NCBI GenBank assembly: GCA_910586995.1
Contig: CAJUKZ010000003.1
Span: forward strand, 186,001 to 250,000
Reading direction: 5' to 3'
Source of the DNA: an uncultured Muribaculaceae bacterium
Lineage (GTDB): Bacteria > Bacteroidota > Bacteroidia > Bacteroidales > Muribaculaceae
Length of the DNA: 64,000 nt
Shown: positions 9,342 to 17,467 of the stretch, in pieces
Layout: every line of letters starts with the position of its first letter
Numbering within the stretch: position 1 is the first letter of the stretch
The notes under the pieces: model-generated
Seen by the model: the letters and a program-made list of their open reading frames with translations, nothing else
Database searches by the model: none
Told to the model about the DNA's origin: nothing
Position numbers and translations under genes: made by a program

Positions 9342-12323
9342 ATGACACGACCTATGAAACTTATCCTTCTCTCCTTCTGGGTGCTGGCTTCGCTGTGGCA
9401 TACGACATTCGCCACACAGCCCACCGTAGCCGAACTGGCCGACAGCCGTGAAGCCCGACTATGGGCCGACTCGGTATACAATACTCTCACCGAAAAGCAG
9501 CGTATCGCCCAGCTCGTATTTCCTAAAGTAGACCCACGCGGCGGGGCAAATTCAAAGGCGCTGATACGCAAGCTTGTGGAGACAAACGGTGTTGGCGGAC
9601 TCCTGTTCAGCGGCGGTTCAATCGAACAGTATGTCGACATGATCAACTACGCGCAGAGTGTAGCACGAATACCGCTCATCATAACCTTCGACGGCGAATG
9701 GGGCCTTTCGATGCGCATACCCGGCACTCCCCGCTTCCCGCACAATATGGCATTGGGCGCTACAGACGACTATGACCTGATATACGACTACGGACGCGAA
9801 AGCGCACGGCAGTTCAGAACTATGGGCGTACAGGTGAATTTCGCACCCGACGCCGACATCAACTCCAACCCGGCCAATCCGGTGATCGGATACCGCTCGT
9901 TCGGTGAAGATCCCGACAGAGTGGCGCAGCATGTGGTTGCCTACTCGCGCGGCCTGGAGGAAGGCGGCGTGCAGTCTGTGGCAAAACACTTCCCCGGACA
10001 TGGCGACACCTCCACGGACTCCCACAAGGCACTCCCTACCGTCGGTCACTCACGCGCAATGCTTGACAGCGTGGATCTTGTGCCATTCCGAGCCTATATC
10101 GACGACAATCTGTCCGGCATCATGGTAGGCCACCTGTCCGTTCCCTCGCTTGACCCGTCGGGCACACCGGCATCCCTGTCAGAAAAAATCACCACCGGAC
10201 TCCTGCGCGGAGAAATGGGTTTCAAAGGACTCATATACACCGACGCACTCGGCATGAAAGGCGCTGACTCCAAATCCAACAATTCACTGATGGCACTAAA
10301 GGCGGGAGCGGACGTGCTGCTGTGCCCGTCGAATCCAATATCGGACATAGGCGTCATAGCCGGTGCGATACATGACGGAAGCATCACGGCGGCAACCGTG
10401 GAGCAGAGATGCAAGAAAGTCCTCGCCTATAAATTCGCGCTCGGACTGTCGTCGCGCCCGGCGCCGGTGAGTCTATCAGCCGTCAAGGCCCTGGCAGAAT
10501 CGCCGGAAGCCGACGAAGTGCTCCGTCGCCTCGCGGCCGCATCCATCACCGTGCTGCGCAACAACGACGGCATCCTGCCCATTGGCAATCTTTCCGGAAA
10601 AAAGATTGCAGTTGTCAACATCGGCGATCAAGGCAAGGACTTCACAGGCATATGCTCCAAATATGCCGACATAACTATCGAGACCACAGCTACCGACTCC
10701 AAGCCTCTCGGACAAGGCACTATAGCCAAATTACGCGACTGCGACATCGTGATCGCCGCCGTCTACAACGATTCGCAGGCTTCCCGCGCAGCACTCGCAT
10801 CTCTCTCTGGATGCAAAAATGTGATCGAGGTATTCTTTATGAACCCCTACCGTGCGGCCAAGTTCGGCACTACACTCGCCAATGCTCCCACTGTAGTCTT
10901 TGCATACGACGACACCCGCTACCAACGCGAATATGCCGCACAAGCAGTTTTCGGCGGGATCAGAGTGGATGGACATCTGCCAGTCAACCTCAAAGGTATA
11001 GCTCCGGCCGGTACTGGAGTATGCCTGCCGAAAACTCGCCTCGGCTACACATCCCCGATGATGGAAGGCATGCGTCCGGGACTCACCGCCAGGATCGACT
11101 CACTGATAGGTGTCGGTCTCTCGACCGGCGCTTTTCCGGGCGCACAAGTCATAGTGGCCAAAGGCGGCAATATCGTCGTGGACCGCAGTTATGGTTTCAC
11201 CGATGCATCAAAACGTACAGCCGTTACAGACGCCACCGTCTACGACCTTGCATCCGTATCCAAAGCCATCGGCACACTGCCGGGCATCATGAAAGCATAC
11301 GACTTGGGCATGCTCGACATCGACGCCCCTGCGGCTAAATACATACCGCAACTTGCCGACAACGGCAAGGGCGACATCACCGTGCGCGAACTGCTGTTCC
11401 ATCAGTCAGGTATGCCGGCCTCAGCCGACATGCTGAAGATAATGATCGACACTACAAGCTATTCCGGCAAACTAACATCGCGCCGTCCCGACAAGACGCA
11501 CACCATAAAGATCAGCCGGAATCTTTACGGCCACAAGGATGCGCGCCTGCGCTCCGACCTGGTGTCATCAGCGCCGACGGGCCGGTTCGGCATCAAGATA
11601 GCCGACGGGATGTATGTGGGTCAGCATACCTACGACACCATAATGTCGCGGATCTACGCTATGGACAGGAGACCTACAAAAGAATATCTATACAGTTGCG
11701 TGAACTTCTGCCTGCTGATGAATATCGAACAAAACATCACCAGACGCCCCCACGACCTGTGGGTATCGGACAGCATCTTCGCGCCGATAGGAGCTTACAG
11801 TACTTGCTACCGTCCGCTCACGTGCTTCAATGCCGTTGAGGTAGCCCCGACAGAAAACGACCGTTTCATGCGGCGTCAGATAGTCCACGGCTACGTACAC
11901 GACGAGACTGCGGCATTCTCAGGCGGTGTGCAAGGCAATGCAGGACTGTTCTCCAACGCAGGCGACCTGGCCAAGATATGCCAGATGTGGCTCAACGGCG
12001 GCACATACGGCGGAGTGCGTGTGCTGTCGGCCGAAACTGTCGCCAAATTCACGACCGAACACAGCGACATCAGCCGTCGCGGCCTCGGATTCGACAAGCC
12101 GGACACAGCAAATCCCGACAAATCGCCCACCTGCGCTTCAGCACCGGCAGAGACATACGGTCACATCGGCTTCACAGGCACGGTGTTCTGGGTAGATCCG
12201 GTGAACGAATTGATCTTCATCTTCCTCAACAACCGCGTGAATCCCACGCGGGACAACAAGGCATTCTCCACCCTTGACCCGCGTCCGAAACTGTTTCAGC
12301 TTGTCTACGACTCTCTACAATAA
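9342..12323 (+). CDS. GH3 beta-N-acetylhexosaminidase fused to a serine beta-lactamase-like domain
   Basis: This 993-residue exported protein has two enzyme domains. The first (about 30-400) is GH3, NagZ type: 'KHFPGHGDTSTDSH' (215-228) supplies the Asp226/His228 acid-base dyad and Asp301 in 'IYTDALGMKG' is the expected nucleophile. A GH3 C-terminal domain follows. From about 590 a penicillin-binding/class C beta-lactamase-like domain has 'SVSK' (Ser638, Lys641) and 'GHIGFTG' near the end. The position of the usual Tyr-x-Asn motif reads 'YSC' (Tyr784), a variant. Fusions of this kind are known in Bacteroidota and are thought to act on peptidoglycan fragments, removing GlcNAc and possibly hydrolysing peptide or ester bonds. 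The lactamase domain need not confer resistance. Confidence 0.9.
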   Translation: MTRPMKLILLSFWVLASLWHTTFATQPTVAELADSREARLWADSVYNTLTEKQRIAQLVFPKVDPRGGANSKALIRKLVETNGVGGLLFSGGSIEQYVDMINYAQSVARIPLIITFDGEWGLSMRIPGTPRFPHNMALGATDDYDLIYDYGRESARQFRTMGVQVNFAPDADINSNPANPVIGYRSFGEDPDRVAQHVVAYSRGLEEGGVQSVAKHFPGHGDTSTDSHKALPTVGHSRAMLDSVDLVPFRAYIDDNLSGIMVGHLSVPSLDPSGTPASLSEKITTGLLRGEMGFKGLIYTDALGMKGADSKSNNSLMALKAGADVLLCPSNPISDIGVIAGAIHDGSITAATVEQRCKKVLAYKFALGLSSRPAPVSLSAVKALAESPEADEVLRRLAAASITVLRNNDGILPIGNLSGKKIAVVNIGDQGKDFTGICSKYADITIETTATDSKPLGQGTIAKLRDCDIVIAAVYNDSQASRAALASLSGCKNVIEVFFMNPYRAAKFGTTLANAPTVVFAYDDTRYQREYAAQAVFGGIRVDGHLPVNLKGIAPAGTGVCLPKTRLGYTSPMMEGMRPGLTARIDSLIGVGLSTGAFPGAQVIVAKGGNIVVDRSYGFTDASKRTAVTDATVYDLASVSKAIGTLPGIMKAYDLGMLDIDAPAAKYIPQLADNGKGDITVRELLFHQSGMPASADMLKIMIDTTSYSGKLTSRRPDKTHTIKISRNLYGHKDARLRSDLVSSAPTGRFGIKIADGMYVGQHTYDTIMSRIYAMDRRPTKEYLYSCVNFCLLMNIEQNITRRPHDLWVSDSIFAPIGAYSTCYRPLTCFNAVEVAPTENDRFMRRQIVHGYVHDETAAFSGGVQGNAGLFSNAGDLAKICQMWLNGGTYGGVRVLSAETVAKFTTEHSDISRRGLGFDKPDTANPDKSPTCASAPAETYGHIGFTGTVFWVDPVNELIFIFLNNRVNPTRDNKAFSTLDPRPKLFQLVYDSLQ

Positions 12324-12354
12324 AACCACTAAAGATTATTAAAGATATTTTCCG

Positions 12355-13887
12355 ATGAAAATATACACCAACGAGCAGATACGCGCCATCGAAGCCGCCA
12401 CCGTACGGGCCGGAGTCAGCACACTTGAGCTAATCGAGCGTGCCGGACGTGGTGTAGCCGATGAAATAGCCGCCAGGTGGGACACCGGCAAGCGTATTGT
12501 AGTTTTCGCCGGACCGGACAAGAACGGAGCGCAGGCTCTGGCTGCAACCCGCGCGCTCATCAAAGCCGGCTATAAACCGGAAGTATACCTGTTCAATATA
12601 GGTGGCAACAAGCTCAGTGCCGATTGCCGCACATGCCGCGATCTCCTGCTTGAAGAATACAGCGGCACATTGCCTTTTCTGGAAGTTCTCAAGAATTTCG
12701 AACGCCCGTCGCTCGGCCGCAACGATCTGGTTATCGACGGATTGTGGGGATCTGACCTCACGGCCCCGCTGTCGCCCGGAGGATATGTATACGTGATCCA
12801 GCTCATCAACGACTCGAAAGCCGAAGTCGTCTCCATAGACCTGCCTTCCGGCATGTTCGGCGACTGGAATGCCGACGCCATAAACCGGAATATCATCCAT
12901 GCAACCCTAACCCTGGCCATACAGTTCCCGAGACTGCCGTTCTTCTTCGGAGACAACGAAGAACTCACCGGCACTTGGAAGACAATAGACATAGGACTCG
13001 ACCGAGATGAAATGCGACGCCAGAAAGCGCGGTTCTACCTTGTCGAACAGTCCGACATAAGACCGCTGCTAAAACCACGCCAGGAATTCTGCTCAAAAGC
13101 CGACTTCGGCCATACCGCCATCTATGCAGGTTCATACGGCATGATGGGTGCAGCCCTGCTGGCCACACGCGCAGCCATGCGCTCGGGAGCGGGCAAGGTG
13201 ACAGCCCACACTCCCCGCTGCGGATTCCTGATCATGCAGACAGCAGCCCCGTCGGCAATGTTCGAGAGCGATACCGACGACCATGTGATCTCCGACTTCA
13301 CACTGCGGCGCAAGTATGATGCAGTGGCCATAGGCCCCGGAATCGGTACTGCACAGCCTACGGTCGATGCTCTGGAGCAATTCCTGAAGGTAGCCAACGC
13401 AAACCGCCGGTCTGTGGTTCTCGACGCCGACGCACTCAACTGCATGGCCATGCGTCCGTCGATGCTCAACTTCGTGCCTCAGATGTCGGTTCTCACTCCA
13501 CACTCCACGGAATTCGACCGCATGTTCGGCGAGCATTCCTCTGAGCAGGCAAGGTGGCGTAAGGCTCTGTCGGTAGCCGATCACCTTCAGGTGATGATAG
13601 TACTTAAAGGCCGTTATACGGCAATAATCCGTCCCGACGGCAAAGTATACATAAACTCATCGGGGACACCGGCCCTGGCCACAGCCGGCAGTGGAGACGT
13701 ACTCACCGGGCTGATAGCAGGCATACAGGCACAAGGCTACAGCGCCGAGATAGCCGCTCTGCTCGGATGCTTCATCCACGGTGTGGCCGGACACATCAGT
13801 GCCGAGCGCAATGGCGTGCACGGCACTACAGCCGAAGACATAGCCGATTCAATAGGCAAGGCTATCAAACTCATCAGCGAATGCTGA
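12355..13887 (+). CDS. nnrD/nnrE: Bifunctional NAD(P)H-hydrate epimerase / dehydratase
   Basis: This 510-residue cytoplasmic enzyme repairs damaged NAD(P)H hydrates. The N-terminal half (about 1-215) is the YjeF_N epimerase domain, with 'VVFAGPDKNGAQALAATR' and 'LVIDGLWGSDL'. The C-terminal half is the ribokinase-like ADP/ATP-dependent dehydratase, with 'AIGPGIGTAQP', 'VLDADALNCM', 'LTPHSTEFDRM' and the signature 'ATAGSGDVLTGLIAG'. Length and domain order are normal. It lies 31 bases after the GH3 gene and 22 before the DUF4831 gene, probably in one run of genes. Confidence 0.95.
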   Translation: MKIYTNEQIRAIEAATVRAGVSTLELIERAGRGVADEIAARWDTGKRIVVFAGPDKNGAQALAATRALIKAGYKPEVYLFNIGGNKLSADCRTCRDLLLEEYSGTLPFLEVLKNFERPSLGRNDLVIDGLWGSDLTAPLSPGGYVYVIQLINDSKAEVVSIDLPSGMFGDWNADAINRNIIHATLTLAIQFPRLPFFFGDNEELTGTWKTIDIGLDRDEMRRQKARFYLVEQSDIRPLLKPRQEFCSKADFGHTAIYAGSYGMMGAALLATRAAMRSGAGKVTAHTPRCGFLIMQTAAPSAMFESDTDDHVISDFTLRRKYDAVAIGPGIGTAQPTVDALEQFLKVANANRRSVVLDADALNCMAMRPSMLNFVPQMSVLTPHSTEFDRMFGEHSSEQARWRKALSVADHLQVMIVLKGRYTAIIRPDGKVYINSSGTPALATAGSGDVLTGLIAGIQAQGYSAEIAALLGCFIHGVAGHISAERNGVHGTTAEDIADSIGKAIKLISEC

Positions 13888-13909
13888 ATCACCAGATAAC
13901 AACAAAGTC

Positions 13910-15010
13910 ATGACCATGAATATATTAAACAAAGCACTGATAGCTGCGGCTCTCGCGACAGTAGCCGCTCCATGCTCCATAGCCCAGACATCCCAGCGGC
14001 TTACTGCCGACAAGACCAACGAATACGGACTCATCTACACACTGCCTTCCACCAACGTAGAGATCACAGTGTGCATCGAGCGTACTGTGCGCCAACCGGG
14101 ACAGTTCCACAACTATGCCCGCAAATACCTCAACGTCTCCGACGCAATAATGCGCACCGACGAAAGCGTCAAGGTGACTCAGGTCGTACTGAATTCATTC
14201 GGCGTGGCAGATCCGTCGAAGCGCTATCTGGCTCAGTTCAAGAACGGATCCACACCATTCATGAATATAGGACCGGAGAATGCCCCGCTTAACATCAACA
14301 CAGAAGAAACATATATCGTCCCCACGGCAACGATCACCGAGCCCGAAGAACCGGAGGAAAATCCTCTCGACACTGAGGCAGCCCGCCAGGCAATCACACA
14401 GGAGATGATACAAAGTTCATCCACGGCAAAAAAAGCCGAACTTGCCGCCGCACGCATCTACGAACTGCGCGAGGCCCGCAATGAGATCATATCCGGACGC
14501 AGCGATCAGTCGTTCCCCGACGGAAAGGCTCTGCAACTCGCGCTCGACAATCTCGCAGCCCAGGAAGCAGCACTGACTGCAATGTTCGTAGGCACGACGA
14601 CTGTCTACCACGACATACGCTCGTTCACGTTCGTCCCCACCAAAGAGAATGTATCGAACAAAGTCATAGCAAGAATATCACCACTCGCCGGCTTCGTAGG
14701 CACTGCGGACCTTTCTGGTGCTCCGCTCACACTGTCGATGCACATCGACGAACTCGGCGAACTTCCTGTCAATGAGAAAGGAGTCACCAAAACATTCCCC
14801 AAAGGCGGAGTTGCCTACTGCATCCCCGGAAAAGCCACATTCACCGTACGCTACGACAACCGCGAGGTAGCCTCATCGACCTTCGACATAGCCCAGCTCG
14901 GTGTGGTATTCGGACTTGACCCCGGAATGTTCACCGACAAAAAAGCACCTGCTTTCGTCATCTTCAACCCTGTGACAGGTGCTGTAACCGAACTCGGCAC
15001 GGTGCGCTGA
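13910..15010 (+). CDS. DUF4831 family exported protein
   Basis: This 366-residue protein (364 if the second ATG at 13916 is used) starts with a signal peptide ending 'AAPCSIAQ'. The stretches 'YGLIYTLPSTNVEITV' and 'GQFHNYARKYLNVSDA' are features I associate with DUF4831, a Bacteroidales family of unknown function. Residues of about 160-230 are rich in Ala, Glu and Arg and look helical; the rest looks beta-rich. No catalytic motif was seen. It lies between the NAD(P)H-hydrate repair gene and a thioredoxin-fold exported protein; this gives no firm hint of function. Confidence 0.7.
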   Translation: MTMNILNKALIAAALATVAAPCSIAQTSQRLTADKTNEYGLIYTLPSTNVEITVCIERTVRQPGQFHNYARKYLNVSDAIMRTDESVKVTQVVLNSFGVADPSKRYLAQFKNGSTPFMNIGPENAPLNINTEETYIVPTATITEPEEPEENPLDTEAARQAITQEMIQSSSTAKKAELAAARIYELREARNEIISGRSDQSFPDGKALQLALDNLAAQEAALTAMFVGTTTVYHDIRSFTFVPTKENVSNKVIARISPLAGFVGTADLSGAPLTLSMHIDELGELPVNEKGVTKTFPKGGVAYCIPGKATFTVRYDNREVASSTFDIAQLGVVFGLDPGMFTDKKAPAFVIFNPVTGAVTELGTVR

Positions 15011-15091
15011 CCCTAACATACTCCCGTCTCCGAACAAATCGATATCGCCCGGCGTTTATATTCTACACGTTCAACTAATGAGAGAAAATAA

Positions 15092-16285
15092 ATGAGAGGG
15101 AGTATCAAACTTCTTATGGCTGTTGCCATAACTTGTCCCGCCTGCATATACGCCGGCGGGACAAATGACATAGCCACACGCCTGCGCCAAAGCGGACCAT
15201 TCACAGCATCAGCTACATTCGAGGTGCTGCTACCGTCGGCAGCTGACCCGATTGTCTATGAAATATCGCTCGAAAGCACCCCTTCGGCAGCCGACACACT
15301 GTCGCCTTGCGACTATCTGATACAATGGACCATGCCTCAGGCTGAGTCCGACGCAACCGGATTCGCCGCATATTTCGGTGGACATCATTACCGCTATCGC
15401 GGCGACCGCATGCAGGAATACCATACCGACTGGGACATCACGCCATTCGCACCCGGAGGACGTGCAGCAGAAGGTGTGCAGCGCACGGCCCAGTTCGCCG
15501 ACCTGCTTCCCGCCATTCTTGCCGACAAACTCGCCGCAATGGACTGCGACACAACATTCCGGTATACGTTTACCCCCGATACCATATCAGGCGGACGTCA
15601 TGTAAGCGTCCTTGACGGAGTGCAATCTATCCGTGGATTCGACGGTCTGGAGTTCACCTACGTCTTCGACCGCGACACATCCCTGCCTCTACGCATCGAC
15701 CTGCTAAGCAATCCGGGCAGCATAGCCGAACAGACACTTACCGTAAACTATACCTATCCTGCCATACAACCTGAAGCAAACGCCCTGTCCGAAGACAGGC
15801 TGATGCAACTCTATCCGGAGGTGTTTGAAAAATACAGGCAAAGCAACTTCCGTATCGAAAACCTCGCAGGTTCACCCCTACCGGCATTCTCAGCGCCAAC
15901 CATCACAGGCGAACGCTATACCCACGAGCGTAGTCAGGCAATGCGAGTACCTACGATCATTGCCATTCTCGACCCATCTCAGGGCAACCCGTCTGAAGTC
16001 GTGGCACAGTTGCGCGACGCTGCAGCCGGTCTGCCGTTCGACACTGACATCATCTGGGCCTTTGTGTCCAATAAAGCCGAGGTGATCGAGGAAACCGTAG
16101 GCTTCGGCGCACGCCAGGGTGAACACACACTGATGAACGCCCGCGCACTGGCGCGCGACGCAGGAGTCTCAGCTTATCCATCGATAGTGTTGACCGACGC
16201 TTCCGGCAATGTCACCGATGTGATCATCGGATTCAACAACAACCTCGCCTCAGACGTTATACAAAAGATGGCTTTAGCCAACTAA
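15092..16285 (+). CDS. Exported protein with C-terminal thioredoxin-like fold lacking CxxC
   Basis: This 397-residue protein has a signal peptide (MRGSIKLLMAVAITCPACIYAG). The N-terminal two-thirds are beta-rich, with strand pairs such as 'HHYRYRGDRMQEYHTDW' that recall LolA-like lipoprotein-carrier folds; that likeness is weak. From about residue 265 ('LAGSPLPAFSAPTITGERYT') the layout fits a TlpA/AhpC-type thioredoxin fold, ending 'AYPSIVLTDASGNVTDVIIG' with a Tyr-Pro at the cis-proline position. The redox Cys-x-x-Cys is absent, so it is probably not an oxidoreductase by itself. It lies 17 bases before thiol peroxidase and is likely cotranscribed with it. I do not recognise a named function. 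Confidence 0.6.
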   Translation: MRGSIKLLMAVAITCPACIYAGGTNDIATRLRQSGPFTASATFEVLLPSAADPIVYEISLESTPSAADTLSPCDYLIQWTMPQAESDATGFAAYFGGHHYRYRGDRMQEYHTDWDITPFAPGGRAAEGVQRTAQFADLLPAILADKLAAMDCDTTFRYTFTPDTISGGRHVSVLDGVQSIRGFDGLEFTYVFDRDTSLPLRIDLLSNPGSIAEQTLTVNYTYPAIQPEANALSEDRLMQLYPEVFEKYRQSNFRIENLAGSPLPAFSAPTITGERYTHERSQAMRVPTIIAILDPSQGNPSEVVAQLRDAAAGLPFDTDIIWAFVSNKAEVIEETVGFGARQGEHTLMNARALARDAGVSAYPSIVLTDASGNVTDVIIGFNNNLASDVIQKMALAN

Positions 16286-16302
16286 ACTTATTATATATTT
16301 AT

Positions 16303-16803
16303 ATGGAAACAGTACACTTTCAGGGATCTCCCTGCCACACCTATGGATCTGTCCCCCGCCCGGGCGACAGCGCACCCTGCTTCACACTGACAAGCAAAGA
16401 CCTCGCCGAAGTAACCTGCAAGGACTTCGCCGGCAAACGCATCGTGCTCAACGTGTTCCCAAGTCTTGATACTCCCGTCTGCGCCGCTTCCGTGCGCCGC
16501 TTCAACGATGAGGCTTCAAAGACTCCCGACACTGTAGTCGTATGTGTGTCAATGGATCTTCCATTCGCCGAGCAACGCTTCTGCGTGGCCAACGGCATCG
16601 AGAACTGCGTTGTGACATCAGCATTCCGTTCTCCAGAATTCGTCAAGAACTACGGACTTGAGATCGTCGACGGCCCACTCAAGGGTCTGCTCGCCCGCGC
16701 GGTCATAATCATAGACACAGACGGGCGTGTGATCTTCACAGACCTGGTAGACGAAATCACACACGAGCCCGACTATGAGGCTGCAATGTCGATGCTCGCC
16801 TGA
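16303..16803 (+). CDS. tpx: Thiol peroxidase
   Basis: This 166-residue protein reduces peroxides with thioredoxin as electron donor. 'FPSLDTPVCAASVRRFN' carries the peroxidatic Cys60, and 'LPFAEQRFC' the resolving Cys94, spaced as in the atypical 2-Cys Tpx family. 'FTDLVDEITHEPDYEAAM' at the end is also typical. Length is normal and there is no signal peptide, so it should be cytoplasmic. It carries extra cysteines (11, 26, 39, 81, 102) compared with well-known homologues. It follows the thioredoxin-fold exported protein by 17 bases. Possible electron donors include the two thioredoxins encoded at 42.2-42.9 kb. Confidence 0.95.
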   Translation: METVHFQGSPCHTYGSVPRPGDSAPCFTLTSKDLAEVTCKDFAGKRIVLNVFPSLDTPVCAASVRRFNDEASKTPDTVVVCVSMDLPFAEQRFCVANGIENCVVTSAFRSPEFVKNYGLEIVDGPLKGLLARAVIIIDTDGRVIFTDLVDEITHEPDYEAAMSMLA

Positions 16804-16831
16804 AAAGACATCATAATACAGATATAACCGA

Positions 16832-16870
16832 CCGGCCGCACTGGACTTCTATCAGAAGACAGGCGGCCGG
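16832..16870 (+). terminator. Hairpin after tpx, possible terminator
   Basis: CCGGCCGC (16832-16839) pairs perfectly with GCGGCCGG (16863-16870), and inside it CTTCT (16846-16850) pairs with AGAAG (16854-16858). No T run follows, so it may protect the 3' end instead of stopping transcription. Confidence 0.45.
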
Positions 16871-17015
16871 AGCTGTATTCATACATATCAATACACAATA
16901 TCTAAGAGGCGACATCGTTTCTATACAAACTCCAAATATGCTTTACAACATACTTTTTACTTAATATTTGTTGACGGCAGTTAAGTAATTTTACGATTAA
17001 CTTTTGTTAACGATT

Positions 17016-17023
17016 GGGGGGGG
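17016..17023 (+). repeat. G8 homopolymer upstream of the susC promoter
   Basis: Eight consecutive G lie 20 bases before the TATTTTTGC box. The ATTG ending at 17016 directly abuts the run and could be the -33 element, placed too far away at 27 bases. Confidence 0.8.
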
Positions 17024-17043
17024 TAATTGTCCCATTTTATCTC

Positions 17044-17052
17044 TATTTTTGC
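17044..17052 (+). promoter_or_regulatory. Promoter -7 box of the SusCD locus
   Basis: TATTTTTGC matches TAnnTTTGC. It is the only full match seen between tpx and susC, implying a leader of about 410 bases. The -33 element is ambiguous: ATTG at 17026-17029 is too close (14-base gap) and ATTG at 17013-17016 too far (27-base gap). Confidence 0.5.
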
Positions 17053-17197
17053 AACGTAAAAGAGGAAAACCGTCATTTTGACCCTTAAATCAATTAAGAT
17101 TAGACACAGACCGTGATGTTTCACATCTCTACCTTAACCACGATCATGCCATAGATCATCAGTCATGTACTGGCTGCACAGACGCTAAAAGCACTTT

Positions 17198-17225
17198 TAC
17201 AGAGGACAGAATACTACAGAGGACA
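17198..17225 (+). repeat. Direct repeat TACAGAGGACA in the susC leader
   Basis: Two perfect 11-base copies lie at 17198-17208 and 17215-17225, a period of 17. It could be a regulator site or part of a leader RNA structure; neither is proven. Confidence 0.6.
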
Positions 17226-17467
17226 AATTATGCCCGATGCCTATCTGTCAGGCTCGTGCCCGAACCACAAAAGAGAAAGAATCAGATTGAGGATATTAAA
17301 TTTTATTCTAACCCTAAACTAACCAACCCAAAAAAGGAAGATTACTTACCGTAAAAGACCATGCCCTGGTATGCGCACATCCGGCCACACATAGCCGGGC
17401 GTAGACCTGCAGCCCCAAACTTGATATTTTTATATCATTATCATATTTAACCAAGTGCTATGATTGT

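Larger units (their letters stand above)
16804..17467. other. Long intergenic region: tpx terminator, locus promoter and about 400-base leader
   Basis: It holds a hairpin after tpx, a palindromic GTTAAC with repeated ACGATT units (16993-16998 and 17010-17015), a run of eight G (17016-17023), a TATTTTTGC promoter box (17044-17052), and then about 410 bases of apparent untranslated leader before susC. Within the leader TACAGAGGACA occurs twice (17198-17208 and 17215-17225), 17 bases apart. No open frame of note and no tRNA was seen. Confidence 0.6.

Noticed and set aside
11100..12323. Beta-lactamase-like domain as an antibiotic resistance gene
   Set aside because: It is fused to a GH3 enzyme and belongs to a general serine hydrolase group; resistance is not supported.
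16804..17467. tRNA or small RNA gene in the long spacer
   Set aside because: No cloverleaf or known RNA pattern could be built; a long leader explains the space better.
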